Shown here: one piece after another, positions 28,119 to 36,558 of the stretch
Position numbering within the stretch: position 1 is the first letter of the stretch
Layout of the letters: the number at the start of each line of letters is the position of its first letter
From: Weissella thailandensis
Lineage (GTDB): Bacteria > Bacillota > Bacilli > Lactobacillales > Lactobacillaceae
Length of the DNA stretch: 64,000 bases
Direction of reading: 5' to 3'
Assembly: GCF_005405465.1 (NCBI RefSeq)
Contig: NZ_BJEC01000011.1
Location: 1-64,000 of the forward strand
Notes under the pieces: model-generated
The model's database searches: none
What the model was told of the DNA's origin: nothing
Seen by the model: the letters and a program-made list of their open reading frames with translations, nothing else
Position numbers and translations under genes: made by a program

Positions 28119-28709
28119 ATGTCAAAAACAAAAGGATTTTTAGCAGGTGTCGCATTTGGTAGTTTAGTTGCTGCGGCAGGTTATGGTTATTACAAGATGT
28201 TAACTGTTGAACAACAAGAGGACTTAAAAGACAAGTTCGATGAAACAGTCGCTGACGTCCGTGATAAGGTAGTAGATTATAGTTATGCTGCAACTGATGC
28301 AGTAGCTTCAGTTCGTGACAAAGCGGACGACTTTGTATCTGATAAAAGTTATGCTTTCGATGAGAAAGTGACTGATTTAAAAGAATCAGCTGAGGAAAAG
28401 TCAGCTAACTTACGTGCAAAGGCTGATGAATTGGTAGCTTCAGCGCAAGAAAAGGCAAACGACTTGCGTGACCAAGCGCAAGATTTGACTGATCAAGCTA
28501 AGGCAAAGGCCGACGATTTCAAAGAACAAGTTAAGGCCGATGTTGCTGAACAAACTGAAGAGGATATTGTTCTTTCACCAGCTGATGACGCGGTTGCATC
28601 AGAAACTTTTGAAAGTTTTGAAGATGATGTTGAATCGGAGGTATTAGAACCAACTTCAGGTTTGTCAAAAACTGATAAAGAAGGACTATCTGAAAAAGCT
28701 GACAAGTAA
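28119..28709 (+). CDS. YtxH domain protein
   Basis: This 196-residue YtxH-type protein has a Gly/Ala-rich membrane segment near 7-26 (GFLAGVAFGSLVAAAGYGYY). A long, highly charged helical part follows, with roughly 11-residue repeats of the DKADDF/AKADEL kind, like LEA or apolipoprotein amphipathic helices. It is probably a stress or envelope protein. Same operon as the DUF948 gene, 35 bases apart, with CGGAGG as ribosome site. Ends before a bidirectional terminator. Confidence 0.85.
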   Translation: MSKTKGFLAGVAFGSLVAAAGYGYYKMLTVEQQEDLKDKFDETVADVRDKVVDYSYAATDAVASVRDKADDFVSDKSYAFDEKVTDLKESAEEKSANLRAKADELVASAQEKANDLRDQAQDLTDQAKAKADDFKEQVKADVAEQTEEDIVLSPADDAVASETFESFEDDVESEVLEPTSGLSKTDKEGLSEKADK

Positions 28710-28741
28710 ATTGCGTATGTTTGGATAATTCAATATAAATT

Positions 28742-28785
28742 AAAAAACGCTAGCTCGAATTAGTTAATCGAGTTAGCGTTTTTTA
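28742..28785. terminator. Bidirectional terminator between ytxH and pepQ
   Basis: The stem AAAAAACGCTA...TAGCGTTTTTT with CTCGA/TCGAG inside is A-rich on the left and T-rich on the right, so it can stop transcripts from both convergent genes. Confidence 0.9.
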
Positions 28786-28809
28786 GTTATACGTATTAAA
28801 TTTTACAAA

Positions 28810-29910
28810 TTATTCAATGATACGTAATTCCTTAGGTGAGTGTGTATAAGGATCAACACCAGATTCGGTAACAATGACAGAATCTTCGATACGAATACCT
28901 AAGTCACCCGGAATGTAAATACCTGGTTCAATTGAGAATGACATACCTGGTTGTAGGACTAGATCATTTCCTTGAGCAATTTGAATTGACTCATGGACAG
29001 ATGAACCAATACCATGACCAAGACGGTGAACGAAGTATTCACCATAACCGGCCTTAGTGATAATGTCTCGGGCAATACCATCTAATTCACCAGCCGTCAT
29101 ACCTGGTTTTGCAGCTGCTTGAGCAGTGAGTTCAGCTTCTAGGACAACATCGTAGACTTCACGTTGATGATCTGATACTGATTGGAAGGCAACAGTACGT
29201 GTGGCATCAGATACGTAGCCATCGTAGATAGTACCAAGGTCGAATAGTGCAAGGTCACCAGACTTTAACGTATTGTTGCTTGTGTCACCATGTGGTTCAG
29301 CAGCATGGGCGCCGAATTGAACAAGTGTATCAAATGACATACCAACAACGCCTGATGATTTTAGATCATATTCTAATTTTGCCATGACTTGTAGTTCTGA
29401 AACACCAGCTTGCAAGGCCTTAAAGGCAAATTCAAATGCACGATCGGCATCTTCACCAGCTTTATGTAATTTAACAATTTCGTCGGGAGTTTTGATCAAA
29501 TGTAGTTTGGTCATTAATGGTGATAGATTACCAATAAACTTTGCCTCTGGGATGGCTGTTTGAATAAGAGAAGCGCGCTTTAGCGTTAATTGCTCTTGTT
29601 CAACTGCCCATTTTTCTGTATGTTGTGTGTGGGCATGTAAGTGTTGACTAATTAAATCCCATGGGTTTTCTTGGTCTTGGTAACCATAAACAGGGTGTGT
29701 CCAACCTGCGCTTTTCACGGCTTCAACTTCAAGTGCTGGTGCAAAGATGAATGGTTCATCTTGTGGGAAAACCACTAGAGCAAGCACACGTTCGATAGGG
29801 TCAGAATTGAAACCTGTTAAGTAATCAATTGAATGAAAATCTGAGAAGTAAGCAACATCTAATTGTTGTTCTTCTAGCCAACTTTGGATTGATGAAAGTT
29901 TATCGGTCAT
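28810..29910 (-). CDS. pepQ: Xaa-Pro dipeptidase PepQ
   Basis: This 366-residue M24 metallopeptidase releases N-terminal residues from X-Pro dipeptides. The N-terminal creatinase-like domain is followed by the pita-bread domain with metal ligands in LFDLGTIYDGYVSDATRT, HRLGHGIG and the C-terminal IEPGIYIPG and RIEDSV segments. It is transcribed divergently from ccpA, a classical lactobacillar arrangement in which the intergenic region is shared. AAAGGAG precedes the ATG. Confidence 0.95.
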   Translation of the reverse strand: MTDKLSSIQSWLEEQQLDVAYFSDFHSIDYLTGFNSDPIERVLALVVFPQDEPFIFAPALEVEAVKSAGWTHPVYGYQDQENPWDLISQHLHAHTQHTEKWAVEQEQLTLKRASLIQTAIPEAKFIGNLSPLMTKLHLIKTPDEIVKLHKAGEDADRAFEFAFKALQAGVSELQVMAKLEYDLKSSGVVGMSFDTLVQFGAHAAEPHGDTSNNTLKSGDLALFDLGTIYDGYVSDATRTVAFQSVSDHQREVYDVVLEAELTAQAAAKPGMTAGELDGIARDIITKAGYGEYFVHRLGHGIGSSVHESIQIAQGNDLVLQPGMSFSIEPGIYIPGDLGIRIEDSVIVTESGVDPYTHSPKELRIIE

Positions 29911-29943
29911 TAAAAATTCTCCTTTGATTGAAATACATGGTTA

Positions 29944-29972
29944 ATTGTACGCTCATTTTAAAAAAATGCCTA
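29944..29972 (-). promoter_or_regulatory. Promoter of pepQ
   Basis: On the minus strand TAGGCA (29972-29967), 17 bases, TACAAT (29949-29944), about 34 bases before the gene. Confidence 0.5.
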
Positions 29973-29989
29973 TCCATGATTAAAAGTTA

Positions 29990-30076
29990 TGTTACAATAA
30001 ATCGTTGTGTGAAATTTTTATTAAATAATGAAACAAATCATGAAAACATGTTACAATCACATTGTAAGCGTTCCCG
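29990..30076 (+). promoter_or_regulatory. ccpA promoter region with cre-like box
   Basis: Two copies of TGTTACAAT (29990-29998 and 30049-30057) read as extended -10 elements. The second is part of a perfect palindrome TTACAAT-CAC-ATTGTAA (30051-30067). It overlaps TGTAAGCGTTCCCG (30063-30076), which matches 12 of 14 positions of the cre consensus. Autoregulation by CcpA is known for pepQ-ccpA regions in lactobacilli. Confidence 0.55.
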
Positions 30077-30167
30077 TAAAATAAAGAAGGTCTTTAGTTA
30101 TTATATGAAATACTTTCATTTAATGTTTAGGCTGAATTAAAAATTTGTATTTTTTAGGAGAATAGTA

Positions 30168-31178
30168 ATGGATAAACAAACGGTCACAATTTATGATGTG
30201 GCACGAGAAGCCAAAGTCTCAATGGCCACAGTTTCACGTGTCGTGAACGGCAATGCAAATGTTAAAGCCGAAACAAAAGAAAAAGTCAATGCAGTGATAG
30301 CAAAGTTAGGTTATCGACCAAATGCAGTTGCTCGAGGATTAGCTTCACGACGGACAACGACCATTGGTGTGGTGATTCCTGATGTAACCAATCATTATTT
30401 TGCGGAACTAGCTCGTGGAATTGATGATGTTGCCGCAATGTATCATTATCAAATTATTTTAGCAAATTCGGATGAATCTGATACAAAAGAAGTGCAAGTG
30501 ATGGAAAATCTACTTGGTAAACAAGTTGACGGGATTATCTTTATGGGTAATACGTTAAATGATGCAATCCGTGATGAATTTAAAAAAGCCGATGTACCAG
30601 TTGTCTTAGCTGGTTTACTAGACGAGGCTGAAGAACAGCCTTCAGTTAATATTGCATACCGATCAGCAATGAGCGATGCAACGACAGGATTACTTAAAGC
30701 AGGTCATAAAAGGATTGCTTTTGTAAGTGGTGACTTGGATCATTACATGAACAAAGCCCATAAGTTACTGGGTTATCAAGATGCTTTGGCAGCTTATGAT
30801 ATTGCCTATGACGAAAAACTAGTTTTTGAAGGAAAATATGATTATCAATCGGGTTATCAGTTAGCTGATCAAATAAAGAACTCAGCGGCGACCGCTGCAA
30901 TCGTTGCCAATGATGAAATGGCTGCGGGCGTCATTAATGGTTTAACTGATGCAGGTGTTAATGTGCCAGAAGACTTCGAAATTATTACTAGTAATGATTC
31001 AAAGGTGGCTGTTATCACACGTCCTCAGTTATCTTCAATTACGCAACCAATTTATGATATTGGTGCGGTTGCTATGCGGATGTTAACGAAGTTAATGAAT
31101 CATGAAGAACTTGCGGTTAATGACATTGTTTTGCCACACGGATTTGCTGATCGTGGATCAACAAAGGATGTTAAATAA
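30168..31178 (+). CDS. ccpA: Catabolite control protein CcpA
   Basis: This 336-residue LacI-family regulator binds cre boxes with HPr(Ser-P) to control carbon use. The helix-turn-helix TIYDVAREAKVSMATVSRVV is at about 7-26, with the hinge helix RPNAVARGLASRRT near 50-63. The periplasmic-binding-protein-like core contains VVIPDVTNHYF and the C-terminal SITQPIYDIGAVAMRML helix typical of CcpA. Position opposite pepQ supports the name. TAGGAG ribosome site. Confidence 0.95.
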   Translation: MDKQTVTIYDVAREAKVSMATVSRVVNGNANVKAETKEKVNAVIAKLGYRPNAVARGLASRRTTTIGVVIPDVTNHYFAELARGIDDVAAMYHYQIILANSDESDTKEVQVMENLLGKQVDGIIFMGNTLNDAIRDEFKKADVPVVLAGLLDEAEEQPSVNIAYRSAMSDATTGLLKAGHKRIAFVSGDLDHYMNKAHKLLGYQDALAAYDIAYDEKLVFEGKYDYQSGYQLADQIKNSAATAAIVANDEMAAGVINGLTDAGVNVPEDFEIITSNDSKVAVITRPQLSSITQPIYDIGAVAMRMLTKLMNHEELAVNDIVLPHGFADRGSTKDVK

Positions 31179-31288
31179 ATGTTGCCGTAAAGTGGGGAGA
31201 TCCCAAAAAACGTGTTAAATTATGGCGTTATATTTTGGAATGCCTTTATGAATAAAATTGAGCTTATTAACTGGTAGAGCAGGGTAAG

Positions 31289-31340
31289 TAGGATGGTATT
31301 TTTCAATTATTTTTGAAAAGTGCCATCCTATTTTTTATTT
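31289..31340 (+). terminator. Terminator about 110 bases downstream of ccpA
   Basis: An 18-bp stem (31289-31306 with 31313-31330, two G-U pairs) is followed by TTTTTTATTTT. Confidence 0.9.
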
Positions 31341-31398
31341 TAAAAGGCTAGTCTTATAGCAAGTCTAATCGTAAAATTATAAATAAATTAGAAAAATA

Positions 31399-31426
31399 TT
31401 GACTTTTATAATCAGCGCGGTATCAT
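31399..31426 (+). promoter_or_regulatory. Promoter of the permease gene
   Basis: TTGACT (31399-31404), 16 bases, TATCAT (31421-31426), leaving a leader of about 200 bases. Confidence 0.6.
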
Positions 31427-31633
31427 TGAAATAATCGATTGATATTTTACTATCACTACATTATAAAGCTATTATTTTTAAAATTTTTAGTGATTGAATA
31501 GTAATGCCAAAATCAATCAAAAGTATTGTAACAGGTGTTTTTTTTATTTAAAATCAGATATCTTTTTAACCTTCTGATCGTTAAATCTTAAAATTATACT
31601 TGATAAAGACACCCAAGTTAGGAGAATTTTTAT

Positions 31634-33106
31634 ATGGGGCTATGGTCAAAATTTTTGGAGCGTGAGGATGCTTCAACATATATTAGTAAAGATGCGGATA
31701 TGCCACGTATCCTACATACAAAGGACTTTTTAGCATTAGGTGTTGGAACTATTGTTTCAACAGCTATTTTTACTTTACCAGGTGTTGTCGCGGCTAACTA
31801 TGCCGGACCTAGTGTGGTATTTTCATTCCTTTTGGCGGCAGTCGTTGCTGGTTTTGTTGCTTTAGCGTATGCCGAAATGGCATCAACTTTACCAGTTGCT
31901 GGATCAGCTTACTCATGGATTAATGTATTATTTGGTGAAGGATTCGGTTGGATAGCTGGCTGGGCTTTATTGGCTGAATATATCATTGCGGTTGCGTTTG
32001 TTGGGTCCGGTTTATCAGCGAATTTTAGAGGACTGATTTCTCAAATTGGTATTAACTTGCCACCAGCAATATCAGGTGCGCTTGATACCCATTCATTATT
32101 TGGTTGGGCATCATCGGTTAGTGGTCCTAAAGGCGGGGTTGTTGATATTGTTGCCTTTATCGCAATTATTGCCGTTGCATGGTTGTTATCGCATGGTGTG
32201 CATGAGGCATCTCGTGTTGAAGTTGTACTGGTTGTTATTAAAGTGCTAGCCGTTTTGCTATTTATTGTGGTTGGTTTAACAGCTATTCACCCTGAAAATT
32301 ATTCACCATTCGTTCCTGCATACACGCCTAATGGCACAACCATCGGTGGTTTCCAAGGAATTTGGGCCGGTGTGTCTGGTATTTTCTTGGCGTACATTGG
32401 GTTTGATTCGATTGCTTCAAATTCTGCCGAAGCGGTGAACCCACAAAAGACAATGCCTCGTGGTATTTTGGGATCATTATTGATCGCAGTTGTCTTGTTC
32501 GTTGGTGTTTCACTTGTCCTTGTAGGAATGTTTAAGTATACAAAGTATGTTGATAACGCTGAACCGGTTGGTTGGGCCTTGCGTGAAGCTGGTCATCCAA
32601 TCGTGGCAACCACAGTTTCAACGATTGCGGTTGTTGGAATGGTAACGGCCTTGATCGGGATGATGATGGCTGGTTCACGTTTGCTTTATTCATTCGGACG
32701 TGATGGTATGTTGCCAAAGTGGTTAGGTGAAGTTACTGAAAATAAAGGATTGCCAAACCGTGGTCTACTCGTTTTGACAGTTGTCGCTGTTATTGTCGGA
32801 TCATTCTTCCCATTCTCGTTCCTATCAGAGCTGATCTCTGCCGGTACGTTGATTGCGTTTATCTTTGTTTCATTAGCAATGTACTCACTACATAAGCGTG
32901 AAGGTAAAGATTTGCCTAAGGCTGGCTTTAAAATGCCAGGTTACCCAGTAACGCCTGCAATTGGTGCATTACTATCAATTTGGGTCTTCTGGGGCTTGAG
33001 TACTGAAGCAAAGCTTTACGCATTGATTTGGTTCATTATTGGAATTATTGTGTACTTCCTTTATGGCGCAAAGCATTCCGTATTAAGAAGTAAATCAAAC
33101 AAGTAG
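31634..33106 (+). CDS. APC family amino acid permease
   Basis: This 490-residue, 12-helix transporter of the amino acid-polyamine-organocation superfamily resembles the cationic/branched amino acid (CAT, YfnA-like) branch. The first helix has GVGTIVSTAIFTLPG (family consensus has Gly where S-T-A is found). The segment IFLAYIGFDSIASNSAEAVNPQKTMPRG is diagnostic. The substrate cannot be fixed, but the following gene, 35 bases downstream, encodes an isoleucine-epimerase-like enzyme, which hints at branched-chain amino acids. GGAGAA ribosome site. Confidence 0.9.
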   Translation: MGLWSKFLEREDASTYISKDADMPRILHTKDFLALGVGTIVSTAIFTLPGVVAANYAGPSVVFSFLLAAVVAGFVALAYAEMASTLPVAGSAYSWINVLFGEGFGWIAGWALLAEYIIAVAFVGSGLSANFRGLISQIGINLPPAISGALDTHSLFGWASSVSGPKGGVVDIVAFIAIIAVAWLLSHGVHEASRVEVVLVVIKVLAVLLFIVVGLTAIHPENYSPFVPAYTPNGTTIGGFQGIWAGVSGIFLAYIGFDSIASNSAEAVNPQKTMPRGILGSLLIAVVLFVGVSLVLVGMFKYTKYVDNAEPVGWALREAGHPIVATTVSTIAVVGMVTALIGMMMAGSRLLYSFGRDGMLPKWLGEVTENKGLPNRGLLVLTVVAVIVGSFFPFSFLSELISAGTLIAFIFVSLAMYSLHKREGKDLPKAGFKMPGYPVTPAIGALLSIWVFWGLSTEAKLYALIWFIIGIIVYFLYGAKHSVLRSKSNK

Positions 33107-33141
33107 CTATTTATTTTTACTAGGGGAGTGAGTTATCAAAC

Positions 33142-34483
33142 ATGGTTGAAAATAATGATATCTTAAACCAAGAAGAACAAAATTTTGCGGGTGCGGGCCG
33201 CGTTTATTATTTTGATGTGGTGCTCGATTCAGGAAAAGGGGCCATCTTAAAAGATGTCGCTGGTAACGAGTACATTGATTTGTTAGCAAGTGCTAGTGCA
33301 ACGAATACAGGTCATGCGCATCCAAAGATTGTTAAGGCTATTAAAGAACAAGCAGAAAAGTTGATTCACTACACGCCAGCTTATTTTGCAACGTCGACTG
33401 AGGCTAAGCTAGCTTCAGAGTTGGTAAAATTAGCTCCTGGTGATGAAGAAGACTGGATGGTCGTATTTGGAAATTCAGGCTCAGATGCCAATGATGCAGT
33501 CATTAAGTTCGCGCGTGGTTATACGGGGCGGACGAATGTCGTCTCATTTGTTGGTGCTTATCATGGTTCAACTTATGGTTCGATTTCTGCGTCGGCTGTT
33601 AGCTTGAATATGACTCGTAAAATTGGACCATTATTGCCTGGATTTTACAAGGTGCCATTTCCATCACCTGATAAGCGTTTGCCTGGTGAAAGTGATGCTG
33701 ATTTTTCAGAACGATTGTTTGCAGAGTTTAAAGAACCTTTCGAAAATTACTTACCAGCTGAAGAGACAGCGGTTATTATGATTGAAGCAATCCAAGGGGA
33801 TGGCGGCATTATGGCCCCACCAGCAGGCTACTGGCAAAAAGTAGCGGCTTTTGCTCACGAACATGGTATTCTGCTAGCAGTTGATGAGGTTAATCAAGGT
33901 TACGGTCGTACAGGTAAGTTCTGGTCTTTTGAGAACTTTGACTTACAACCAGATTTGATTGCCATGGGAAAGTCGATGGCTTCTGGCTTGCCATTAAGTG
34001 CTGTCTTAGGTAGACGAGAGATTATGCAAAGTCTGGATGCACCAGCTAATGTATATACAACGGCTGGTAATCCTATCAGTGCTGCTTCAGCGTTAGCAAC
34101 GCTAGATGTGATTAAGTCTGAAAACTTAGTCGCACGATCTGCTGAACTTGGTAAGTTTGCCAAGAAGTTTTTCGCAAAAGAACAAGCCGCATTTGATTTT
34201 ATAGGCGATGTTCGCCTGTATGGGTTGAATGGTGGTATCGATATCATTGACCCAGAAACTGGTTTGGGGGGACGAACAAGCCACTAATACAATTATCTAT
34301 AACCTATTTAAGCAAGGTGTGTTGATGATTTCATTACGTGGTAGTACCTTGCGTTTCCAACCGCCGCTAGTGATTAAAGAGAAAGAATTACAACAAGCAT
34401 TTGATGTGATGCATAAGGTCTTTACTAGCTATCAAGCTGGTGAATTAGTTGAACCAAGTGGACGTCATCATATTGGTTGGTAA
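33142..34483 (+). pseudogene. Class III PLP enzyme, isoleucine 2-epimerase-like, frameshifted
   Basis: Together the two frames encode a fold-type I, class III aminotransferase-like enzyme of about 446 residues. It closely resembles, from memory, the Lactobacillus isoleucine 2-epimerase group: IDLLASASATNTGHAH, KLIHYTPAYF, GNSGSDANDAVIKFARGYTG, the PLP lysine in MGKSMASGLP, and YTTAGNP. The first frame ends at 34287. The C-terminal 70 residues (KQGVLMISLRGSTLRFQPPL) continue in another frame to 34483. Removing one G from the G6 tract at 34266-34271 restores the whole reading frame. It could be a true pseudogene, a phase-variable gene, or a sequencing slip. It sits behind the permease gene. Confidence 0.85.
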
Positions 34484-34487
34484 TTAA

Positions 34488-34536
34488 AAAACGGCCAACT
34501 GACCATAACGAATTGTTATGATTGGTTGGTCGTTTT
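34488..34536. terminator. Terminator between epimerase-like gene and alsD
   Basis: A roughly 22-bp stem with a few wobble pairs (AAAACGGCCAAC...GTTGGTCGTTTT) sits between convergent genes and is likely bidirectional. Confidence 0.8.
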
Positions 34537-34552
34537 CGTATGTAAAATACTT

Positions 34553-35260
34553 TTACTTTTCTGCTTGTGAGATAGCAGCATGCAAGCCAGCAAAGTCGAT
34601 ATCATGTTTTGCAAAGTCGGTATTGTTCGTTGGCAAATGTAAGTTCAGGGTATCAAATATATCAATTTTTAAGTCTACACTATCGGTATCAAAACTTAGT
34701 ACATGGCCACCGACAGTACGATCATCACTAATAAAGGGAATATGCCATCCGCCGGCCATCACGCCAGTGTATAGATCATTACCAAAGTCACCAACTAGGG
34801 TACCCGTAACATTTTCATAATTGAATACGGGTTGGTTAGCAGCGACCGTACCGAAATCTGGATATGGTTTTTCCTGTTTAGGAGCAACCCGAACTTGAAG
34901 ATTTTTAATCGTACCGTGGGCTTTGATTGATAGAAATGTGTTATTTAACTTTTGTTCGTTGACTAATTTTTCTAGTAGTTCAAACGTTAGTGGTGTATCG
35001 TTAACTTTTACTTTATTAGTTGAGGCCTTATGAGCTGAAGCAAAGGGTGTGGTTGTATTCAAATCAGTGATTTCAACTGTTTCGCCTGAAGACTTTGTTT
35101 GGTAAGCATGGCCGTCAAGAATAGTGACTTCACCATCTAAGCCATGTGTTGTACCAATGCCGTCATCACCATTTTCAAGTAATTCTGAAAAACTAAGAGT
35201 ACCATCATATAAACCAGCCATGATTAATTCGAGGGTGCCGTGTTGAAAAATTTTATTCAT
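34553..35260 (-). CDS. alsD: Alpha-acetolactate decarboxylase
   Basis: This 235-residue enzyme converts alpha-acetolactate to acetoin, diverting pyruvate and keeping leucine/valine intermediates in balance. The zinc site is carried by GGWHIPFISDDRTVGGHVL (two His of the motif plus an upstream Glu/His). The N-terminal FQHGTLELIMAGLYDGTL segment is typical. No alsS lies beside it. The ribosome site is TGGAG. The promoter region carries a palindrome and a cre-like box. Confidence 0.95.
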   Translation of the reverse strand: MNKIFQHGTLELIMAGLYDGTLSFSELLENGDDGIGTTHGLDGEVTILDGHAYQTKSSGETVEITDLNTTTPFASAHKASTNKVKVNDTPLTFELLEKLVNEQKLNNTFLSIKAHGTIKNLQVRVAPKQEKPYPDFGTVAANQPVFNYENVTGTLVGDFGNDLYTGVMAGGWHIPFISDDRTVGGHVLSFDTDSVDLKIDIFDTLNLHLPTNNTDFAKHDIDFAGLHAAISQAEK

Positions 35261-35285
35261 TGTCTACTCCATATTTCTTATTAAA

Positions 35286-35332
35286 TCTAAACGCTTACTT
35301 AATGTTCGTACATTTAATAAGTAATTATAGCA
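35286..35332 (-). promoter_or_regulatory. alsD promoter with palindrome and cre-like box
   Basis: On the minus strand TGC-TATAAT (35332-35324) is an extended -10. A nested inverted repeat TTACTTAATGT...ACATT..TAAGTAA (35296-35324) abuts the -10 and covers the start site. TCTAAACGCTTACT (35286-35299) matches 12 of 14 cre positions. Together they suggest control by CcpA and a second regulator. Confidence 0.5.
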
Positions 35333-35466
35333 CTTTAGAACTTAAAAAGAGCTTACAAATTATTAATAATATTGGTCGATTTTGTATCAAACTTCTGTTT
35401 TGGTGTAGAAGTGCGTGTTTATAAACTGTACACTGAAACAAAAGATAATGGGAGCGAATCGAAGAT

Positions 35467-36309
35467 ATGACAGAAGTTTATGTATTAGGACATAATCATC
35501 CAGACACGGATGCGATTGGATCTGCTATGTCCTTAGCGTATTTATTGAATGAAATGTACAATGTTAAAGCGATTCCGGTTATCTCTCAAAAGCCAGATAT
35601 AGAAACAAGATATGCCCTAGATTATTTTGAAATACCAACGCCAATGGTTGTTAGAACTATTGCTAATAAGCAAATTATATTAGTTGATCATAATGAGATT
35701 GCACAATCATTAGCTGACTTTGAAAACTCAGAAGTATTAGCAATTATTGATCATCATAAGCTTGGCATTAAGACCAATAAACCAATCTATTTATTAAGTG
35801 AGCCCGTTGGCGCAACAGCAACAATCATCTATTTTAAATATAAAGAATTAGGAATTAGTATACCTGAAAAAATAGCTGGCTTAATGTTATCAGCTATTAT
35901 TTCCGATACTTTACTATTAAAAGGTCCAACAACAACTAAAAAAGATTGTGTGGCCTACCAAGATTTAGCCGATATTAGTGGTGATGTTAAAGACTATTTT
36001 ATTCAAGGCAAACACATTCGCATAGCACAAGTATACGTCACGGATATGGCACCAGTTTTAGAAAAAATAACGGATATTAAGAATGAAATGAATAAACACA
36101 TTTCAAAAAATTATTGTGATTTATTTATGTTTGTTATAACAGATATTCTAAAAATTAATTCTATGATAGTGGTACTGGGGGATGAAAGGGCAGTTGTCGA
36201 ACGAGCGTTTAATACTAAACTAGCGCATGATATGTGTTATCAGCCAGGTGTTGTTTCGCGCAAAAAACAGATTATTCCACTATTGATCAAAGCCTTTTTA
36301 GCTAAATAA
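35467..36309 (+). CDS. ppaC: Manganese-dependent inorganic pyrophosphatase, internally shortened
   Basis: This is a DHH-family class II pyrophosphatase. The metal ligands are present: H9, D13, D15 (GHNHPDTD), D74 (VDHNE), H97 in IDHH, D147 (IISD). The C-terminal substrate motif SRKKQ is kept. It has 280 residues where the family usually has about 305-310. By alignment from memory with the Bacillus protein, about 28 residues are missing between ISG (residues 170-172) and DVKDYF, in frame, at the junction of the two domains. Activity is therefore uncertain; a full-length copy may exist elsewhere. Divergent from alsD. Confidence 0.9.
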   Translation: MTEVYVLGHNHPDTDAIGSAMSLAYLLNEMYNVKAIPVISQKPDIETRYALDYFEIPTPMVVRTIANKQIILVDHNEIAQSLADFENSEVLAIIDHHKLGIKTNKPIYLLSEPVGATATIIYFKYKELGISIPEKIAGLMLSAIISDTLLLKGPTTTKKDCVAYQDLADISGDVKDYFIQGKHIRIAQVYVTDMAPVLEKITDIKNEMNKHISKNYCDLFMFVITDILKINSMIVVLGDERAVVERAFNTKLAHDMCYQPGVVSRKKQIIPLLIKAFLAK

Positions 36310-36311
36310 AA

Positions 36312-36345
36312 AACGCTATTCAGTTAATTGAATAGCGTTATTTTA
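36312..36345. terminator. Terminator hairpin AACGCTATTCA type, copy 1
   Basis: The stem AACGCTATTCA / TGAATAGCGTT is flanked by A-rich and T-rich sequence, and could stop both ppaC and the small minus-strand gene. An almost identical hairpin occurs at 37448-37475. Confidence 0.85.
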
Positions 36346-36417
36346 GTATGATGGCAGTTCAGGGTAGTTAATTTTTGAATATTGATTACTAAAGTATATT
36401 GAAAGTGAACCTATTGA

Positions 36418-36558
36418 TTAATTTTGAGTGGTTAACAAGTCTTGTAAGCCATCTTTATTGGTTTCTGATAGTGCTGGTGTCTCAGTTTTAGAAAGTGGTG
36501 TGACACTGGCTTTTGAGAGGCGCTTTTCAGTTGTTTTAGATAAACCTTTCCAGTACAT
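36418..36558 (-). CDS. 46-residue octad-repeat microprotein, unknown
   Basis: An ATG at 36558-36556 has AAAGGAC seven bases upstream and a TGC-TAGAAT extended -10 at 36630-36622. It opens a frame of 46 codons plus stop. The product starts MYWKGLSKTTE and shows a strict 8-residue period: Leu at 6, 14, 22, 30, 38; Ser at 7, 15, 23, 31; Lys at 8, 16, 24 (Glu at 32). The Leu and Ser codons differ between units (TTA TCT, CTC TCA, CTT TCT, CTA TCA), so the repeat is not a fresh DNA duplication. No signal peptide or membrane helix. I do not recognise it. Confidence 0.65.
   Translation of the reverse strand: MYWKGLSKTTEKRLSKASVTPLSKTETPALSETNKDGLQDLLTTQN

Larger units (their letters stand above)
31179..31633 (+). 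other. 455-base gene-free region between ccpA and permease
   Basis: It holds a late terminator (31289-31340), a promoter (31399-31426) and a leader of about 200 bases with long complementary segments. No convincing coding frame is visible in either strand. Confidence 0.7.

Noticed and set aside
31427-31633. T-box in the permease leader
   Set aside because: No TGGnACC core and no competing terminator next to the gene.
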